A stretch of DNA of 64,000 nt from JAAYLN01 sp964592855 (GCA_964592855.1 CAZQKI010000001.1:32753-96752), one strand, 5' to 3'; positions 1 through 8,905 are shown, counted from the stretch's first letter. Notes: generated by a model from the sequence alone, not told the origin. Translations and numbers: made by a program.

Positions 1-2
1 AC

Positions 3-959
3 TGGCAGTCCTGCTTTTCAATGGCCACTTTCCTGAAGCCGTATTTCGAGTCGGTGGTTATGGAAACGCTGCCGGACGGAACGCAGCACATCCGAAACGG
101 GCTGGGTGTCACCGTCACGTCCAAGGCTGGCGCCGGCTCGATCCCCGCCGAAACCGACCATTTGCTGAAGGATCGTGCCTCCTGGGAGGAGCACTACAAA
201 CCGAGGCTGCAATGGGATCCCAGCCGCGTGGAGGAGGCCCGCGTCCGGATCGGCCAGCAACTCATTCCCTTCGGGCAGGGCGGGATGGAAGCCTTGCGGG
301 ATACGCCGCGGGACTGGCCGCTTTCGCTGCATTGCGGCAGCCTCATGGGAACCATCCGCAACATCGTGGGGATGGAGAACCTGTGCTATCTGGAAGTCGA
401 TGATCCCGACCTGTTGTTTGAAATCATCGATACCGTCGCCGACCTGTGCTACCGCTGTGCCGAGCATGCGCTCAAGCGGGGCGGGGTCTTCGATTTCGGG
501 CACTTCTGGGAGGACATCTGCTTCAAGAACGGACCGCTGGTCCGGCCGCAGCTGTTTGCCGAGAAGGTCGGCCCGCACTACCGCCGGATCACCGAACTGC
601 TGAACCGGCATGGTCTGGACATCGTCTCGCTCGATTGCGATGGTCAGATCGACGCGCTCATCCCCACGTGGCTGGACAACGGCGTCAACACGATGTTCCC
701 GATCGAAGTGGGGACGTGGAACGCCTCGATCGAACCCTGGCGCGCAACCTACGGGAAACGGATCCGCGGCGTCGGCGGGATGAACAAGACGGTGTTTTCC
801 CGGGATCGGAAGGCCGTCGATGCAGAGGTGAGCCGGCTGATGAAGCTGGTGGAACTGGGCGGATTCATTCCCTGTCCCGACCACCGCATCGCTCCCGACG
901 CGGAATGGGACAATGTCCGTTACTACGCCGACCGGATGCGGGCGGTTCTGGGGGCGTAG
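3..959 (+). CDS. UroD-like (uroporphyrinogen decarboxylase / corrinoid methyltransferase family) protein, 5' truncated by window edge
   Basis: The reading frame is open from base 3, so the true start lies outside the window; the first internal ATG is at 21. About 318 residues are visible and the family usually has 330-380. The C-terminal half shows the UroD-type barrel pattern: a stretch on a helper helix (RPQLFAEKVGPHYRRI), then LDCDGQIDALIPTWLDNGVN, which matches the metal/substrate strand of MtaA/UroD-like methyltransferases, and a late GGFIPCPDHRIAPD segment. True heme-pathway HemE is unlikely because this divergent subgroup usually sits beside sugar catabolism genes. The substrate is unknown. 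A second member of the family is at 40008-41006. A stem (CCTCCG/CGGAGG) at 985-1007 follows the stop but has no T-tract. Confidence 0.75.
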   Translation, partial: WQSCFSMATFLKPYFESVVMETLPDGTQHIRNGLGVTVTSKAGAGSIPAETDHLLKDRASWEEHYKPRLQWDPSRVEEARVRIGQQLIPFGQGGMEALRDTPRDWPLSLHCGSLMGTIRNIVGMENLCYLEVDDPDLLFEIIDTVADLCYRCAEHALKRGGVFDFGHFWEDICFKNGPLVRPQLFAEKVGPHYRRITELLNRHGLDIVSLDCDGQIDALIPTWLDNGVNTMFPIEVGTWNASIEPWRATYGKRIRGVGGMNKTVFSRDRKAVDAEVSRLMKLVELGGFIPCPDHRIAPDAEWDNVRYYADRMRAVLGA

Positions 960-984
960 CGGCTTCCTATAGGCGCATGCTATA

Positions 985-1007
985 CCTCCGGTTTGTGCAA
1001 GCGGAGG
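985..1007 (+). other. Hairpin downstream of the UroD-like gene
   Basis: CCTCCG and CGGAGG form a 6-bp stem around an 11-base loop, 25 bases after the stop codon. No T-run follows, so it is at most a weak or factor-dependent terminator. It may instead be the first part of the repeat region that starts here. Confidence 0.35.
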
Positions 1008-1046
1008 GTTCAGGGTTCGGGGTTCAGTAAGGCCGCTGGCGGCCAG

Positions 1047-1111
1047 AGGCCGCCAGTTGGATCAAGGCAGAAGAACAAACTTTGTCGCGAGCTTTGTCGT
1101 GAGCTTTGTCG
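1047..1111 (+). repeat. Dispersed 65-bp repeat, copy 1
   Basis: This 65-base block matches 46469-46533 in the same orientation with only four mismatches. Its right end holds three near-tandem units built on the word AGCTTTGTCG/AACTTTGTCG. No plausible protein is encoded and both copies lie in intergenic DNA. Copy 2 lies between the two divergent large hydrolase-like genes. The preceding GGTTCAGGGTTCGGGGTTCAG stretch is also loosely shared with copy 2, so the element may extend about 40 bases further left. Confidence 0.8.
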
Positions 1112-1167
1112 GCGGTGGTTCTCAGACCAGTGGGCCGTTGGATCAAGTATGAGCCTTGCCGCATCGT

Positions 1168-1224
1168 CCTCGTCCTCATTCTCGTTCTCGAAATATCGCA
1201 TCGAGGACGACGACGAGGACGAGG
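1168..1224 (+). repeat. Triplet-rich imperfect inverted repeat
   Basis: The left arm 1168-1191 and right arm 1201-1224 are complementary at 20 of 24 positions around a 9-base loop. Both are made of CTC/GTC-type triplets (GAGGACGACGACGAGG on the right). The low-complexity composition creates spurious open frames on both strands. A similar triplet-built hairpin occurs at 63836-63892, again next to the GTAGAGCGGGACGTAT palindrome family. Confidence 0.65.
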
Positions 1225-1366
1225 TCGCACTGGCCCCCGTCGTCCCCGTCGGTAGGCGAAAAAGCAGGACACAACGACGCATTTTTCACTACGGGCGAGG
1301 ACGCCCGGCTCCAGATCACCTTTGTCGCGATACGGAAAGAAAGTGCCCTTCTGGCTTCCAGGCGGC

Positions 1367-1445
1367 GCGGTCCGATACGTCCCGCGCTACTTTTACGGCC
1401 GCATTGATCCGGGCGTGAGCGGTAGAGCGGGACGTATTGGACCGC
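1367..1445. repeat. Inverted pair of a 24-bp palindromic repeat (family GTAGAGCGGGACGTAT)
   Basis: Bases 1367-1390 are the reverse complement of 1422-1445 except for two positions, with 31 bases between them. A third copy in the same orientation as the second lies at 63927-63951, at the other end of the window. The arrangement resembles a REP/BIME-type palindromic unit. The pair sits where the 3' part of glmM should be, so it may mark the breakpoint that destroyed that gene. Confidence 0.7.
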
Positions 1446-1480
1446 TCAAAGTCAATCGAGCGCATCCTGAACGTAAATGA

Positions 1481-1597
1481 CTCACCACCGAGGGTCGCGC
1501 CGCGCCGCTGCATCAGTGCCAGCACATTGCGATCCCCGACATCGGTTTCATCGTTGGCGATGTCGCGAACGCCGTCGGTTCCGAACATTTTGCTCAT
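1481..1597 (-). pseudogene. glmM: glmM (phosphoglucosamine mutase) relic with large internal deletion
   Basis: The frame starts MSKMFGTDGVRDIAN, the N-terminus of GlmM (usual form GTDGVRGIAN). It then jumps in frame to DVGDRNVLALMQRRGATLGGE, which corresponds to the VGDRYVLE...LGGEQSGH region about 310 residues later in intact GlmM. The remaining frame (to 1316) runs into the palindromic repeat and matches nothing. The catalytic serine loop and all domains between are missing, so it cannot be an enzyme. Its ATG overlaps the stop of the preceding beta-helix gene (ATGA), indicating past translational coupling. An assembly collapse is the alternative to a real deletion. Confidence 0.8.
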
Positions 1598-2772
1598 GGT
1601 GTGCCTGTTTCCCAGTGTCCTGCAACGGCATCCGCGATACGTTGCAGCCAGGCTGTGCCTGCCTGTCGGGCCGCCGCCGGCAGCGATTGGATGGCTTCGA
1701 TATACGTTGGCTGGCGGTTGATGGCGATTGCGGCCGTTAGTTCCTCCGGGGGGATGAAGCCGGCGGTTTTCGGGATGAAGATCATCTGCTCCAGCCTGGG
1801 GCGCAGGGCCAGCAGGCGCTGGTGCGACGCATGCGGGCCCGGGGCGTCGGCGATTTTTCCGGCCAATCTTTCCAGTTGAGTGGCGCGCTCGGCCGCCGCC
1901 GCCGCCAGCAGTTGCTGTGCGCCGCGCAGGCAGGCCTGTGCGTAGGGGTCACCGGGGGTGAGCAGGGGTCGGATGCAGGCGTACCAGGCGGCGAGCGCAT
2001 GGAGGTTGCCGGCATACGTGAAATTATTGCGGCAGACGCGGTCAATGTCGCCGTATTGATTCAGGTTGTATGGCGTCTCCGTCCGCTGGCCGCCGCCCGG
2101 TCCGCCGATGAGCAGCCCTTCCTCCACCACGTCGCGGCGCCAGACCGTCCCGGCGGCCAGCACGGTGCCGTAGGCGATCCGGACCGGCCCGACCAGCCCG
2201 CCCTGTCCGCCGAGGAAAATCGGGAGACGGTCGAGCATCACGCCGCGCGGAACATCGCCGATGAGCGAGGCGGTGGCCTTGTCCTGTCGGGCGGTGAAGT
2301 TGAAGTGGATATACGAGGACCCGACTTCGCTGTGTTCCTTGGGCCCGGTGCCGCCAGCCATCAGGCAGTCGCAGAAGTTGATCAGGCTGCCGAGCGTGAC
2401 AAACGGCATCAGAATGGTCTGCTTGAGACCGACGGTATGGGCGCAGGACGCCTGCTCCTCGAGCAGGGTGCCGGGGCGGATGTGCGCACCGGAGCCGGCC
2501 GCCGCGCCGTCGAGGAACACCGCTTCCTCGGCGAAGCCGCCGCAGAAGCGCACCCCGCGGCCGAGACGGCAGTTGATCAGCGTCGCCGGCGCCTCCGCGC
2601 CGATGCGGCAGCCCGGGCCGATGGAGGTGTCTCCGCCGCTGATGCGGCATCCGGGATGGATTTCCGCTCCGGGTGAAATCTGTTCCGGGGAAACGTCCAG
2701 CGTCACGGTTTCGGGATGGTGCACCACCACGCCACGGTCAATGAACCACCGGTTGTCACTGGTTGTGAACAT
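1594..2772 (-). CDS. Left-handed beta-helix (hexapeptide repeat) protein, GlmU-like
   Basis: This 392-residue protein has a long run of hexapeptide-type turns in its first 240 residues (ISPGAEIHPGCRISGG, SIGPGCRIGAEA, then VGSSYIHFNF, VGPVRIAYGTVLAAGT), as in the acetyltransferase half of GlmU and related sugar-nucleotide acyltransferases. The last 150 residues are helical and of unknown role. It lacks the N-terminal pyrophosphorylase Rossmann domain of full GlmU. Position between a glmS relic and a glmM relic supports an origin in a UDP-GlcNAc (glmS-glmU-glmM-type) operon. The start at 2772 follows an AGAGG-like ribosome site. Exact activity is not proven. Confidence 0.75.
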   Translation of the reverse strand: MFTTSDNRWFIDRGVVVHHPETVTLDVSPEQISPGAEIHPGCRISGGDTSIGPGCRIGAEAPATLINCRLGRGVRFCGGFAEEAVFLDGAAAGSGAHIRPGTLLEEQASCAHTVGLKQTILMPFVTLGSLINFCDCLMAGGTGPKEHSEVGSSYIHFNFTARQDKATASLIGDVPRGVMLDRLPIFLGGQGGLVGPVRIAYGTVLAAGTVWRRDVVEEGLLIGGPGGGQRTETPYNLNQYGDIDRVCRNNFTYAGNLHALAAWYACIRPLLTPGDPYAQACLRGAQQLLAAAAAERATQLERLAGKIADAPGPHASHQRLLALRPRLEQMIFIPKTAGFIPPEELTAAIAINRQPTYIEAIQSLPAAARQAGTAWLQRIADAVAGHWETGTP

Positions 2773-2786
2773 ACGCCGCCTCTACT

Positions 2787-2831
2787 CTCCGCCGCCTTGC
2801 GGCGGCCTGCATAGCCAACAATACCGCACAT
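2787..2831 (-). pseudogene. glmS: glmS N-terminal relic
   Basis: Reading from the ATG at 2831 gives MCGIVGYAGRRKAAE, the hallmark N-terminus of glucosamine-6-phosphate synthase (Cys2 is the glutaminase nucleophile after Met removal). After 15 codons similarity stops: the sequence enters the ribosome-binding region of the beta-helix gene that starts at 2772. The other roughly 590 codons are absent. The open frame continues about 30 codons in a different frame from the beta-helix gene. It could persist as an upstream leader frame, but loss of the gene by deletion is the simplest reading. Confidence 0.7.
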
Positions 2832-2995
2832 TTCGAAAACGCCCCGATCCCCGGTCATGGTCGGCTGCTCATCGGCGACCCGATCCGCAGAAGCCCGAAT
2901 CAGGTCGGAACCGATCAGCGACACCCATCCAAGAGCGTTAGCATGTCAAAAGCCTGTGCCGTCTGTCAAACGGGCTTTGCGATCAACGAAATCGC

Positions 2996-3024
2996 TTACG
3001 ATGCCGAATAAGTTTTGTTATCAT
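2996..3024 (+). promoter_or_regulatory. Possible sigma-70 promoter for tpx
   Basis: TTACGA and TATCAT are separated by 17 bases. The -10 matches five of six consensus positions and the -35 is weak. A start of transcription near 3031 would exclude the in-frame ATG at 3023 and supports the tpx start at 3074. Confidence 0.4.
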
Positions 3025-3073
3025 GGCTGCGGTTCTGGTTGAAGAATGGATACGGACTAAGGGAGAGATTGAT

Positions 3074-3574
3074 ATGTCACAGACTGCATTCAAAGGTTCG
3101 GCCGTGCAACTTGCCGGCCAGTTTCCGCGGGTGGGTTCGCCAGCGCCGGGGTTTGCCTTGGTTGGCGGAGATCTCGGGAACTACGCCCTGGCTGACGCCA
3201 AGGGCAAGTGGACGGTTCTTAATATCTTTCCGAGCATTGACACGGGGGTCTGCGCCCAGTCGGTCCGCCGGTTCAATGCGGACGCCACCAAGCGTCCGGA
3301 TGCGCAGGTGCTGTGCATTTCGGCCGACCTTCCTTTTGCCCAGGGGCGGTTCTGCGCCGCGGAGGGGTTGGACCGCGTCAAGACGCTCTCCTGTTTCCGG
3401 TCGCCTGCGTTCGGCAGGGACTACGGCGTTCTGATCGAGTCGTCGCCGTTGGCCGGTCTGCTGGCGCGCGCCGTGGTGGTGATGGATCCCGCAGGCGTCG
3501 TGCGCTATGTGCAACTGGTGCCGGAAATCACGCAGGAGCCGGATTACGACGCGGCGCTTCGCGCGATCCCCTGA
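3074..3574 (+). CDS. tpx: Thiol peroxidase
   Basis: This 166-residue protein has the length and layout of atypical 2-Cys peroxiredoxin Tpx, which reduces lipid and other hydroperoxides with thioredoxin as donor. The N-terminus MSQTAFKGSAVQLAG is typical. The peroxidatic cysteine is C60 in SIDTGVC and the resolving cysteine is C94 in ADLPFAQGRFC, the Tpx spacing. The start at 3074 follows a GGGAGAG ribosome site; the in-frame ATG at 3023 lies within the promoter. It is followed 30 bases later by purL. Confidence 0.95.
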   Translation: MSQTAFKGSAVQLAGQFPRVGSPAPGFALVGGDLGNYALADAKGKWTVLNIFPSIDTGVCAQSVRRFNADATKRPDAQVLCISADLPFAQGRFCAAEGLDRVKTLSCFRSPAFGRDYGVLIESSPLAGLLARAVVVMDPAGVVRYVQLVPEITQEPDYDAALRAIP

Positions 3575-3604
3575 CGCGGATTCCTCATTTCTGGAGCGCA
3601 TACT

Positions 3605-6600
3605 GTGAGTTTGATCATTTGGCAGGGCGGGGCGGCTTGCTCCCAGTTTCGTTTGGATGCCTTGTGCGAGGGGCTGGCCAGGTGTCTGCCCAAGCAGGGG
3701 AAGTTCACCGTCACCGCGGAGTTCATCTACTGTCTGGAAGCGGCGGATCCCCTGCCGGCGGCTGTCGAGAAGCGCTGCTGCGCCCTGCTGAATGCCCTTG
3801 CCCGGCCCCCGGCGGCCGGCGGATTTCTGGTCGTGCCGCGCATGGGGACGATCTCGCCGTGGTCCTCCAAAGCGACCGTGATCCTGCAGAATTGCGGCAT
3901 CACCGAGGTGCGCCGGGTGGAGCGGGGGATCCGGTATGTCGTCTCCGATCAGGCCGGGGACGTGGTTCCGCTGCCGGCGCTCGGTGCGGCGCTGCAGGTG
4001 TTTCACGACCGGATGACCGAGGGGGTCTACGAATCGCTCGATGCCATTTTCGACCACCGGCCCCCGGCCCCCGGCCGGAGCTTCGACGTGCTGGCCAGGG
4101 GACGCGCCGCGCTTGACGAGGCCAACCAGGAGATGGGCCTGGCCCTGAGCCACGAGGAAATCGTCTACCTGGCCAAGGCCTTCACCCAGGCCAAGCGCAA
4201 TCCAACGGACACCGAGCTGGTCATGTTCGGCCAGGTCAACTCCGAGCATTGCCGCCACAAGATCTTCAACTCGGCCTGGATCATCGATGGCGAGAAGCAG
4301 AGTGAATCGCTTTTCGGGATGATCCGCAACACGCACAAGTGTCATCCGCAATACACGCTCTCGGCCTACAGTGACAATGCTGCGGTGGCGGAGGGACATG
4401 CCGCGCAAGCTTTCCGCATCGTGCCGGCCACGCATGAATATCGCTTCGAGCCGGATCAGCTCGACCTGGTGATGAAGGTCGAAACCCACAATCATCCGAC
4501 CGCGATCGCCCCCTTCCCCGGTGCGGCCACCGGCGTGGGCGGAGAGATCCGCGACGAAAGCGCGACGGGGCGCGGCAGCCGGAGCAATGCCGGCCTTTCG
4601 GGGCTGATCGTTTCGAACCTGAATGTCCCCGGCTACACGATGCCCTGGGAAAAGGAACTGGCGCCCTTTCCCGGACGTCTGGCATCGCCGCTATCCATCA
4701 TGATCGACGGACCCCTCGGCGGCGCCGCCTTCGGCAACGAGTTCGGCCGACCCCAGCTCTGCGGCATCTTCCGCACCTACGAAGAACGGGTGGGGGATGT
4801 GCTGCGCGGCTACCACAAGCCCATCATGATCGCCGGCGGCATGGGCGCGATCCGGCGGAGCCTGATCCACAAGCACGAGGTTCCGCCGGGAGCCCTGCTC
4901 GTTCAGATCGGCGGCCCCGCGATGCGCATCGGTCTCGGGGGCGGCGCGGCCTCGTCCATGGCCTCCGGCAGCAACGCCGAAAACCTCGACTTCGACTCGG
5001 TGCAGCGCGGCAATCCCGAAATGCAGCGCCGGTGCCAGGAGGTCATCGAGGTCTGCGTCGCCCTGGGCGAGGACAACCCGATCCACAGCATTCACGATGT
5101 CGGGGCGGGGGGACTTTCCAACGCCTTTCCCGAACTCGTCGAGAAGTGCGGGGCCGACTTCCAGCTGCGCCAGGTCGGCAACGAAGAGCTGTCGATGAAC
5201 CCCATGGAGATCTGGTGCTGCGAAGCGCAGGAGCGCTATGTGCTCGCCATCCGTCCCGATTCCCGCGCATCGTTCGCCGCCATCTGCGCCCGCGAGCGCT
5301 GCCCCGTGGCCTTCGTGGGTGTCGCCCGCGAGGACCGCCAGCTCGTGCTGGCGGACGCGCATTTCGGCAACCGCCCGATCGACATGGCGCTGGAGGTCTT
5401 CTTCGGCAAACCGCCCCGCATGCTCCGCGACGTGAAGCGCCAGAAGACGCCCCTGACCGACCTGGACTTCGCCGGCGTGACGCCGCGGGCGGCCCTGGAG
5501 CGGGTGCTGCGTCTGCCCGCCGTGGCCTCCAAGAGTTTCCTGGTCACGATCGCCGACCGCAGCGTGACGGGACTGGTGCACCGCGACCAGATGGTCGGCC
5601 CCTATCAGCTCCCCCTGGCCGACTGCGGCGTGACGGTCACCGGCTATCAGGCCTGCGACGGAAGCGCGATGGCGATGGGCGAGCGGACGCCGATCGCGGT
5701 GATCGATGCGCCCGCCTCCGGCCGCATGGCCGTTGGCGAAGCCCTGACCAACCTGATGGGAACGGCCATCGGCCCCATCGGCCGCGTCAAGCTCTCCGCC
5801 AACTGGATGTGTGCGTGCGGCGAAGGCGGCGAGGACGTCGAGCTCTTCAACACCGTGAAGGCCGTCGGGCTGGATCTTTGTCCTGCACTGGGCCTCTCGA
5901 TTCCCGTGGGGAAGGATTCGCTTTCGATGCGGACGCTGTGGAGCGGCCCAGACGGAACCGCCTACCGCCAGCATGCGCCGCTGAGCCTGATCGTGACGGC
6001 CTTTGCGGCCGTTTCGGATGTGCGGCTGACCGCGACCCCCGACCTGAAGCCCGGGAGTTCCGCCCTCCTGCTGATCGACCTGGGTTGCGGGAAGAACCGG
6101 CTCGGCGGAAGCGCGCTGGCGCAGGTCTTCAATCAGACCGGCAGCCCGTGCGTCGACCTGGACGATCCCGCGCGGTTCCGCAACCTGTTCGATGCCATTC
6201 AGGCGCTGATCGAGAACCGGAAGATCCTGGCCTATCATGACCGTTCGGACGGCGGCGCCGTCATCACGCTGGCCGAGATGGCGATGGCCGGAGGACGCGG
6301 CGTCACGGTCAACCTCCCCGGGGACCCCGAAAAACCGCTGCCCGCGCTCTTCAGCGAGGAGCTGGGCGTGATCCTGCAGGTTCTCGACAAGGATCTGGAG
6401 GAAGTCCATGTCTGCCTCGAGGCCCATGGCTTGCTGGATTGCACGCGCCTGATCGGCTCGGTGCGCGAGGATCGCGACTTCATCGTCCAGGTGGGCGGCG
6501 TGGCCGCGGTCAAGAGCAGCCTCCCCGCCCTCCGCGCGATGTGGTCGGAACTGAGCTGGCAGATGCAGCGGTTGCGCGACAATCCGGCCACCGCCGACTC

Positions 6601-7489
6601 GGAGTTCGAAATCGCCAAGGAGACGGACGATCCCGGTCTGCAGTATCACCTGACCTACGGACCCGACGAACGCCCCGTTCCGCTGCCTTCCGCCGCCGAA
6701 GTGACGCAGCCGCCGCGCGTCGCGATCCTGCGGGAGGAAGGGGTGAACGGGCATGTCGAAATGGCCGCCGCCATGTCGCTGGCGGGACTTTGCTCCATCG
6801 ATGTCCACATGACCGACTTGTCGGAGGGGCGGGCCGATCTTGCGGACTTCGCGGGGATGGTGGCCTGCGGCGGCTTTTCCTACGGCGATGTTCTGGGAGC
6901 CGGCTCGGGGTGGGCGCGCAGCATCCTCTTCAGTGATCGGCTGTCGGCGATGTTCAAGACCTTTTTCCATCGGGCCGACACCTTCGCGCTCGGTGTCTGC
7001 AACGGCTGCCAGATGCTCTCGCAGCTCAGTGGCCTCATTCCCGGAGCCGAGCATTGGCCGAAATTCCAACGCAACGTCAGCGAGCAGTTCGAGGCCCGCC
7101 TGGCCACCGTCGAGATTCTGGATTCGCCGTCGGTGCTGCTCAAGGGCATGGCCGGATCGCGTGTCCCCGTGGTCGTCTCGCACGGCGAGGGCCAGGCGGT
7201 CTTTGCCCGGGAGTCGGACCGCGAGACGATGATCGGCCGGCAGCTGACGGCCGTGCGCTACGTGGACGGCTCGGGCGCGGCCACCGAGCGGTTTCCGTGG
7301 AATCCGAACGGATCGTCTGGCGGGCTCACGGGATTCACGACGCGCGATGGACGCGCCACGATCATGATGCCGCACCCCGAGCGCGGGTTCCGCGCCGTGC
7401 AGGTCTCGTACCGCCCGGCGGCCTTTTTCACGGGAGAGGCGGGCCCCTGGATGCGGTTGTTCCGAAATGCGCGTGCGTTCTGCCGCTGA
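3605..7489 (+). CDS. purL: Phosphoribosylformylglycinamidine synthase, large single-chain type
   Basis: Catalyses the ATP- and glutamine-dependent conversion of FGAR to FGAM in purine synthesis. The 1,294-residue length matches the fused proteobacterial-type enzyme, not the PurS/PurQ/PurL split form. Visible parts are an N-terminal domain, a linker, two AIRS-like halves (VETHNHPTAIAPFPGAATGVGG, later DRSVTGLVHRDQMVGPYQ) and a C-terminal class I glutaminase. The glutaminase shows GGFSYGDVLGAG, nucleophile C1132 in GVCNGCQ, and H1257/E1259 in MPHPER. The start is GTG, with GGAG eight bases upstream. Large antisense open frames across it are composition artefacts. Confidence 0.97.
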   Translation: MSLIIWQGGAACSQFRLDALCEGLARCLPKQGKFTVTAEFIYCLEAADPLPAAVEKRCCALLNALARPPAAGGFLVVPRMGTISPWSSKATVILQNCGITEVRRVERGIRYVVSDQAGDVVPLPALGAALQVFHDRMTEGVYESLDAIFDHRPPAPGRSFDVLARGRAALDEANQEMGLALSHEEIVYLAKAFTQAKRNPTDTELVMFGQVNSEHCRHKIFNSAWIIDGEKQSESLFGMIRNTHKCHPQYTLSAYSDNAAVAEGHAAQAFRIVPATHEYRFEPDQLDLVMKVETHNHPTAIAPFPGAATGVGGEIRDESATGRGSRSNAGLSGLIVSNLNVPGYTMPWEKELAPFPGRLASPLSIMIDGPLGGAAFGNEFGRPQLCGIFRTYEERVGDVLRGYHKPIMIAGGMGAIRRSLIHKHEVPPGALLVQIGGPAMRIGLGGGAASSMASGSNAENLDFDSVQRGNPEMQRRCQEVIEVCVALGEDNPIHSIHDVGAGGLSNAFPELVEKCGADFQLRQVGNEELSMNPMEIWCCEAQERYVLAIRPDSRASFAAICARERCPVAFVGVAREDRQLVLADAHFGNRPIDMALEVFFGKPPRMLRDVKRQKTPLTDLDFAGVTPRAALERVLRLPAVASKSFLVTIADRSVTGLVHRDQMVGPYQLPLADCGVTVTGYQACDGSAMAMGERTPIAVIDAPASGRMAVGEALTNLMGTAIGPIGRVKLSANWMCACGEGGEDVELFNTVKAVGLDLCPALGLSIPVGKDSLSMRTLWSGPDGTAYRQHAPLSLIVTAFAAVSDVRLTATPDLKPGSSALLLIDLGCGKNRLGGSALAQVFNQTGSPCVDLDDPARFRNLFDAIQALIENRKILAYHDRSDGGAVITLAEMAMAGGRGVTVNLPGDPEKPLPALFSEELGVILQVLDKDLEEVHVCLEAHGLLDCTRLIGSVREDRDFIVQVGGVAAVKSSLPALRAMWSELSWQMQRLRDNPATADSEFEIAKETDDPGLQYHLTYGPDERPVPLPSAAEVTQPPRVAILREEGVNGHVEMAAAMSLAGLCSIDVHMTDLSEGRADLADFAGMVACGGFSYGDVLGAGSGWARSILFSDRLSAMFKTFFHRADTFALGVCNGCQMLSQLSGLIPGAEHWPKFQRNVSEQFEARLATVEILDSPSVLLKGMAGSRVPVVVSHGEGQAVFARESDRETMIGRQLTAVRYVDGSGAATERFPWNPNGSSGGLTGFTTRDGRATIMMPHPERGFRAVQVSYRPAAFFTGEAGPWMRLFRNARAFCR

Positions 7490-7505
7490 TCAGGAGTCAA
7501 TAGCG

Positions 7506-8129
7506 ATGTTCGAAAAGAGTTTGCGGGTTGTTCAGTGCTGGGATGACGGACGGGAGCAGGATCTTCAACTGTGCGACATTCTGCGCCGCCAGGGGGCCAC
7601 GGCCACGTTCAATCTGAACGCCAGCGTCCTGGATCAGCCCAACCGGGCGTGGAGCCGGAACCGCGCGGTTTACGACGACTTCACCGTGGCCAACCACAGT
7701 CTCACGCACCCGCATCTGGAATCGATCCCGATCACGGCGGCACGGGCGGAGATCGTCGATGGACGGAAGCGCCTGCAGGATATCTTTGGACGCCCCGTGC
7801 TCGGTTTCGCCTATCCTTACGGGACGTACACGCCCGCCGTGATGGATGCGCTGCGCGAAGCCGGCCATGTCTATGCGCGGACGACGGTTCCTGTCGAGCA
7901 GTGCTTTCCGCCGCAGGAGCCGATGGCCTTCCATCCGAACTGTCATTTTCTGGCTCCCGATTTCTGGGAGCGCTACGAACGGTCGCGGGCCTGCGGCGTA
8001 TTCTACTTCTGGGGGCATTCCTACGAGATCAAGACGGACGAGATGTGGCAGGCCTTCGAGGCGGCGATGGCGCGGATCAGCCGCGACCCGCAGGCGGCGT
8101 GGACGGAACTCGTCGATTTGTTTCGCTAG
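7506..8129 (+). CDS. Polysaccharide deacetylase (NodB-fold, CE4-like)
   Basis: This 207-residue protein carries the CE4 metal triad: D13/D14 in CWDDG, and H64 and H68 in NHSLTHPH. A later FAYPYGTYTP segment is the usual second motif. Such enzymes remove N-acetyl or other acyl groups from carbohydrates. No signal peptide is seen, so action on a cytoplasmic or exported sugar is unclear. The start at 7506 follows AGGAG; an upstream ATG at 7467 lies inside purL. Spacing of 16 bases from purL suggests co-transcription. Confidence 0.8.
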   Translation: MFEKSLRVVQCWDDGREQDLQLCDILRRQGATATFNLNASVLDQPNRAWSRNRAVYDDFTVANHSLTHPHLESIPITAARAEIVDGRKRLQDIFGRPVLGFAYPYGTYTPAVMDALREAGHVYARTTVPVEQCFPPQEPMAFHPNCHFLAPDFWERYERSRACGVFYFWGHSYEIKTDEMWQAFEAAMARISRDPQAAWTELVDLFR

Positions 8130-8281
8130 CCGGCCCCGTGCGTTGCATCCGCTGTCTTCAAACGCGAAGCGTTCCGCCACGGACGTTGAAAATGTTATGG
8201 CGAAACCGGGTGAGAACGGATAACATGAACCTGCTTTGAGTGTTTATTCATCCTGTGCGTAGCGACAAAGGGAGTTCGATC

Positions 8282-8905
8282 ATGACATTGAAAAAGTTGG
8301 ACATTGCGGACGAAATGCGTAAGGGTTGGGCTCTTTTCCGGCCGAACATGGGCCTGATGATTATCGCCGGGTTGATTGCAACCTTGCTTTCGGCTGTAAC
8401 CTGCGGGATTCTCTCCGGTCCTTTGGCTGCGGGCATGTTTCTCCTGGTGCGGCGCGTGATCAAGAACGACCCCGTCAAGCCCCAGGCGGGCGACATCTTC
8501 AAGGGATTCGACTTTTTTGCGCAGGCGCTTCTGGTGTCCGTCATTTGCCTGGTCGCGATCATCCTGCTGTCGATGATCCCGGTTCTTGGACAATTGGCGG
8601 GACTCGTGGTCGCCTCGGTGATGATGTGGGCCATGCTGTTTGTGGTGCATCAGAAGATGAAGGCCATCGATGCGTTCAAGAAGGTCTTCGGATACCTGCA
8701 AACCGGGGAATTCACGATGCCGTTGCTCTTTGCCCTCCTGACCAGCGTGGTTTCGGGACTGGGGGCGATTGCCTGCGGGATCGGCGTTTTCTTCACGATT
8801 CCGCTCAGCTACTGCATGCTCGCCTGCGCCTATGAAACACTTTTTGGCGATGCGACCGAAGGGGATGCGTCCGTTCCTCCCCCGTCAGCCGACCTGCGTA
8901 TGTAG
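8282..8905 (+). CDS. Small polytopic membrane protein, unknown function
   Basis: The 207 residues form a short amphipathic N-terminus (MTLKKLDIADEMRKGWALF) and about four to five membrane segments near residues 22-45, 78-100, 104-126 and 145-185. This layout resembles the integral-membrane DUF975 or DUF2189-like groups found beside many unrelated genes. No catalytic motif is visible. The start at 8282 has AAAGGGAG upstream; the frame is open back to 8240 without a ribosome site. Bases 8130-8281 upstream hold no gene. Confidence 0.6.
   Translation: MTLKKLDIADEMRKGWALFRPNMGLMIIAGLIATLLSAVTCGILSGPLAAGMFLLVRRVIKNDPVKPQAGDIFKGFDFFAQALLVSVICLVAIILLSMIPVLGQLAGLVVASVMMWAMLFVVHQKMKAIDAFKKVFGYLQTGEFTMPLLFALLTSVVSGLGAIACGIGVFFTIPLSYCMLACAYETLFGDATEGDASVPPPSADLRM

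Noticed and set aside
993..1418. Short frames on both strands over the repeat region
   Set aside because: They translate triplet and dispersed repeats (runs of Ser, Asp/Glu or Arg) and have no ribosome site.
4691..7375. 894-codon open frame on the minus strand inside purL
   Set aside because: The plus strand encodes a complete, motif-perfect PurL; the antisense frame is a product of GC-rich codon use and has no recognisable domain.
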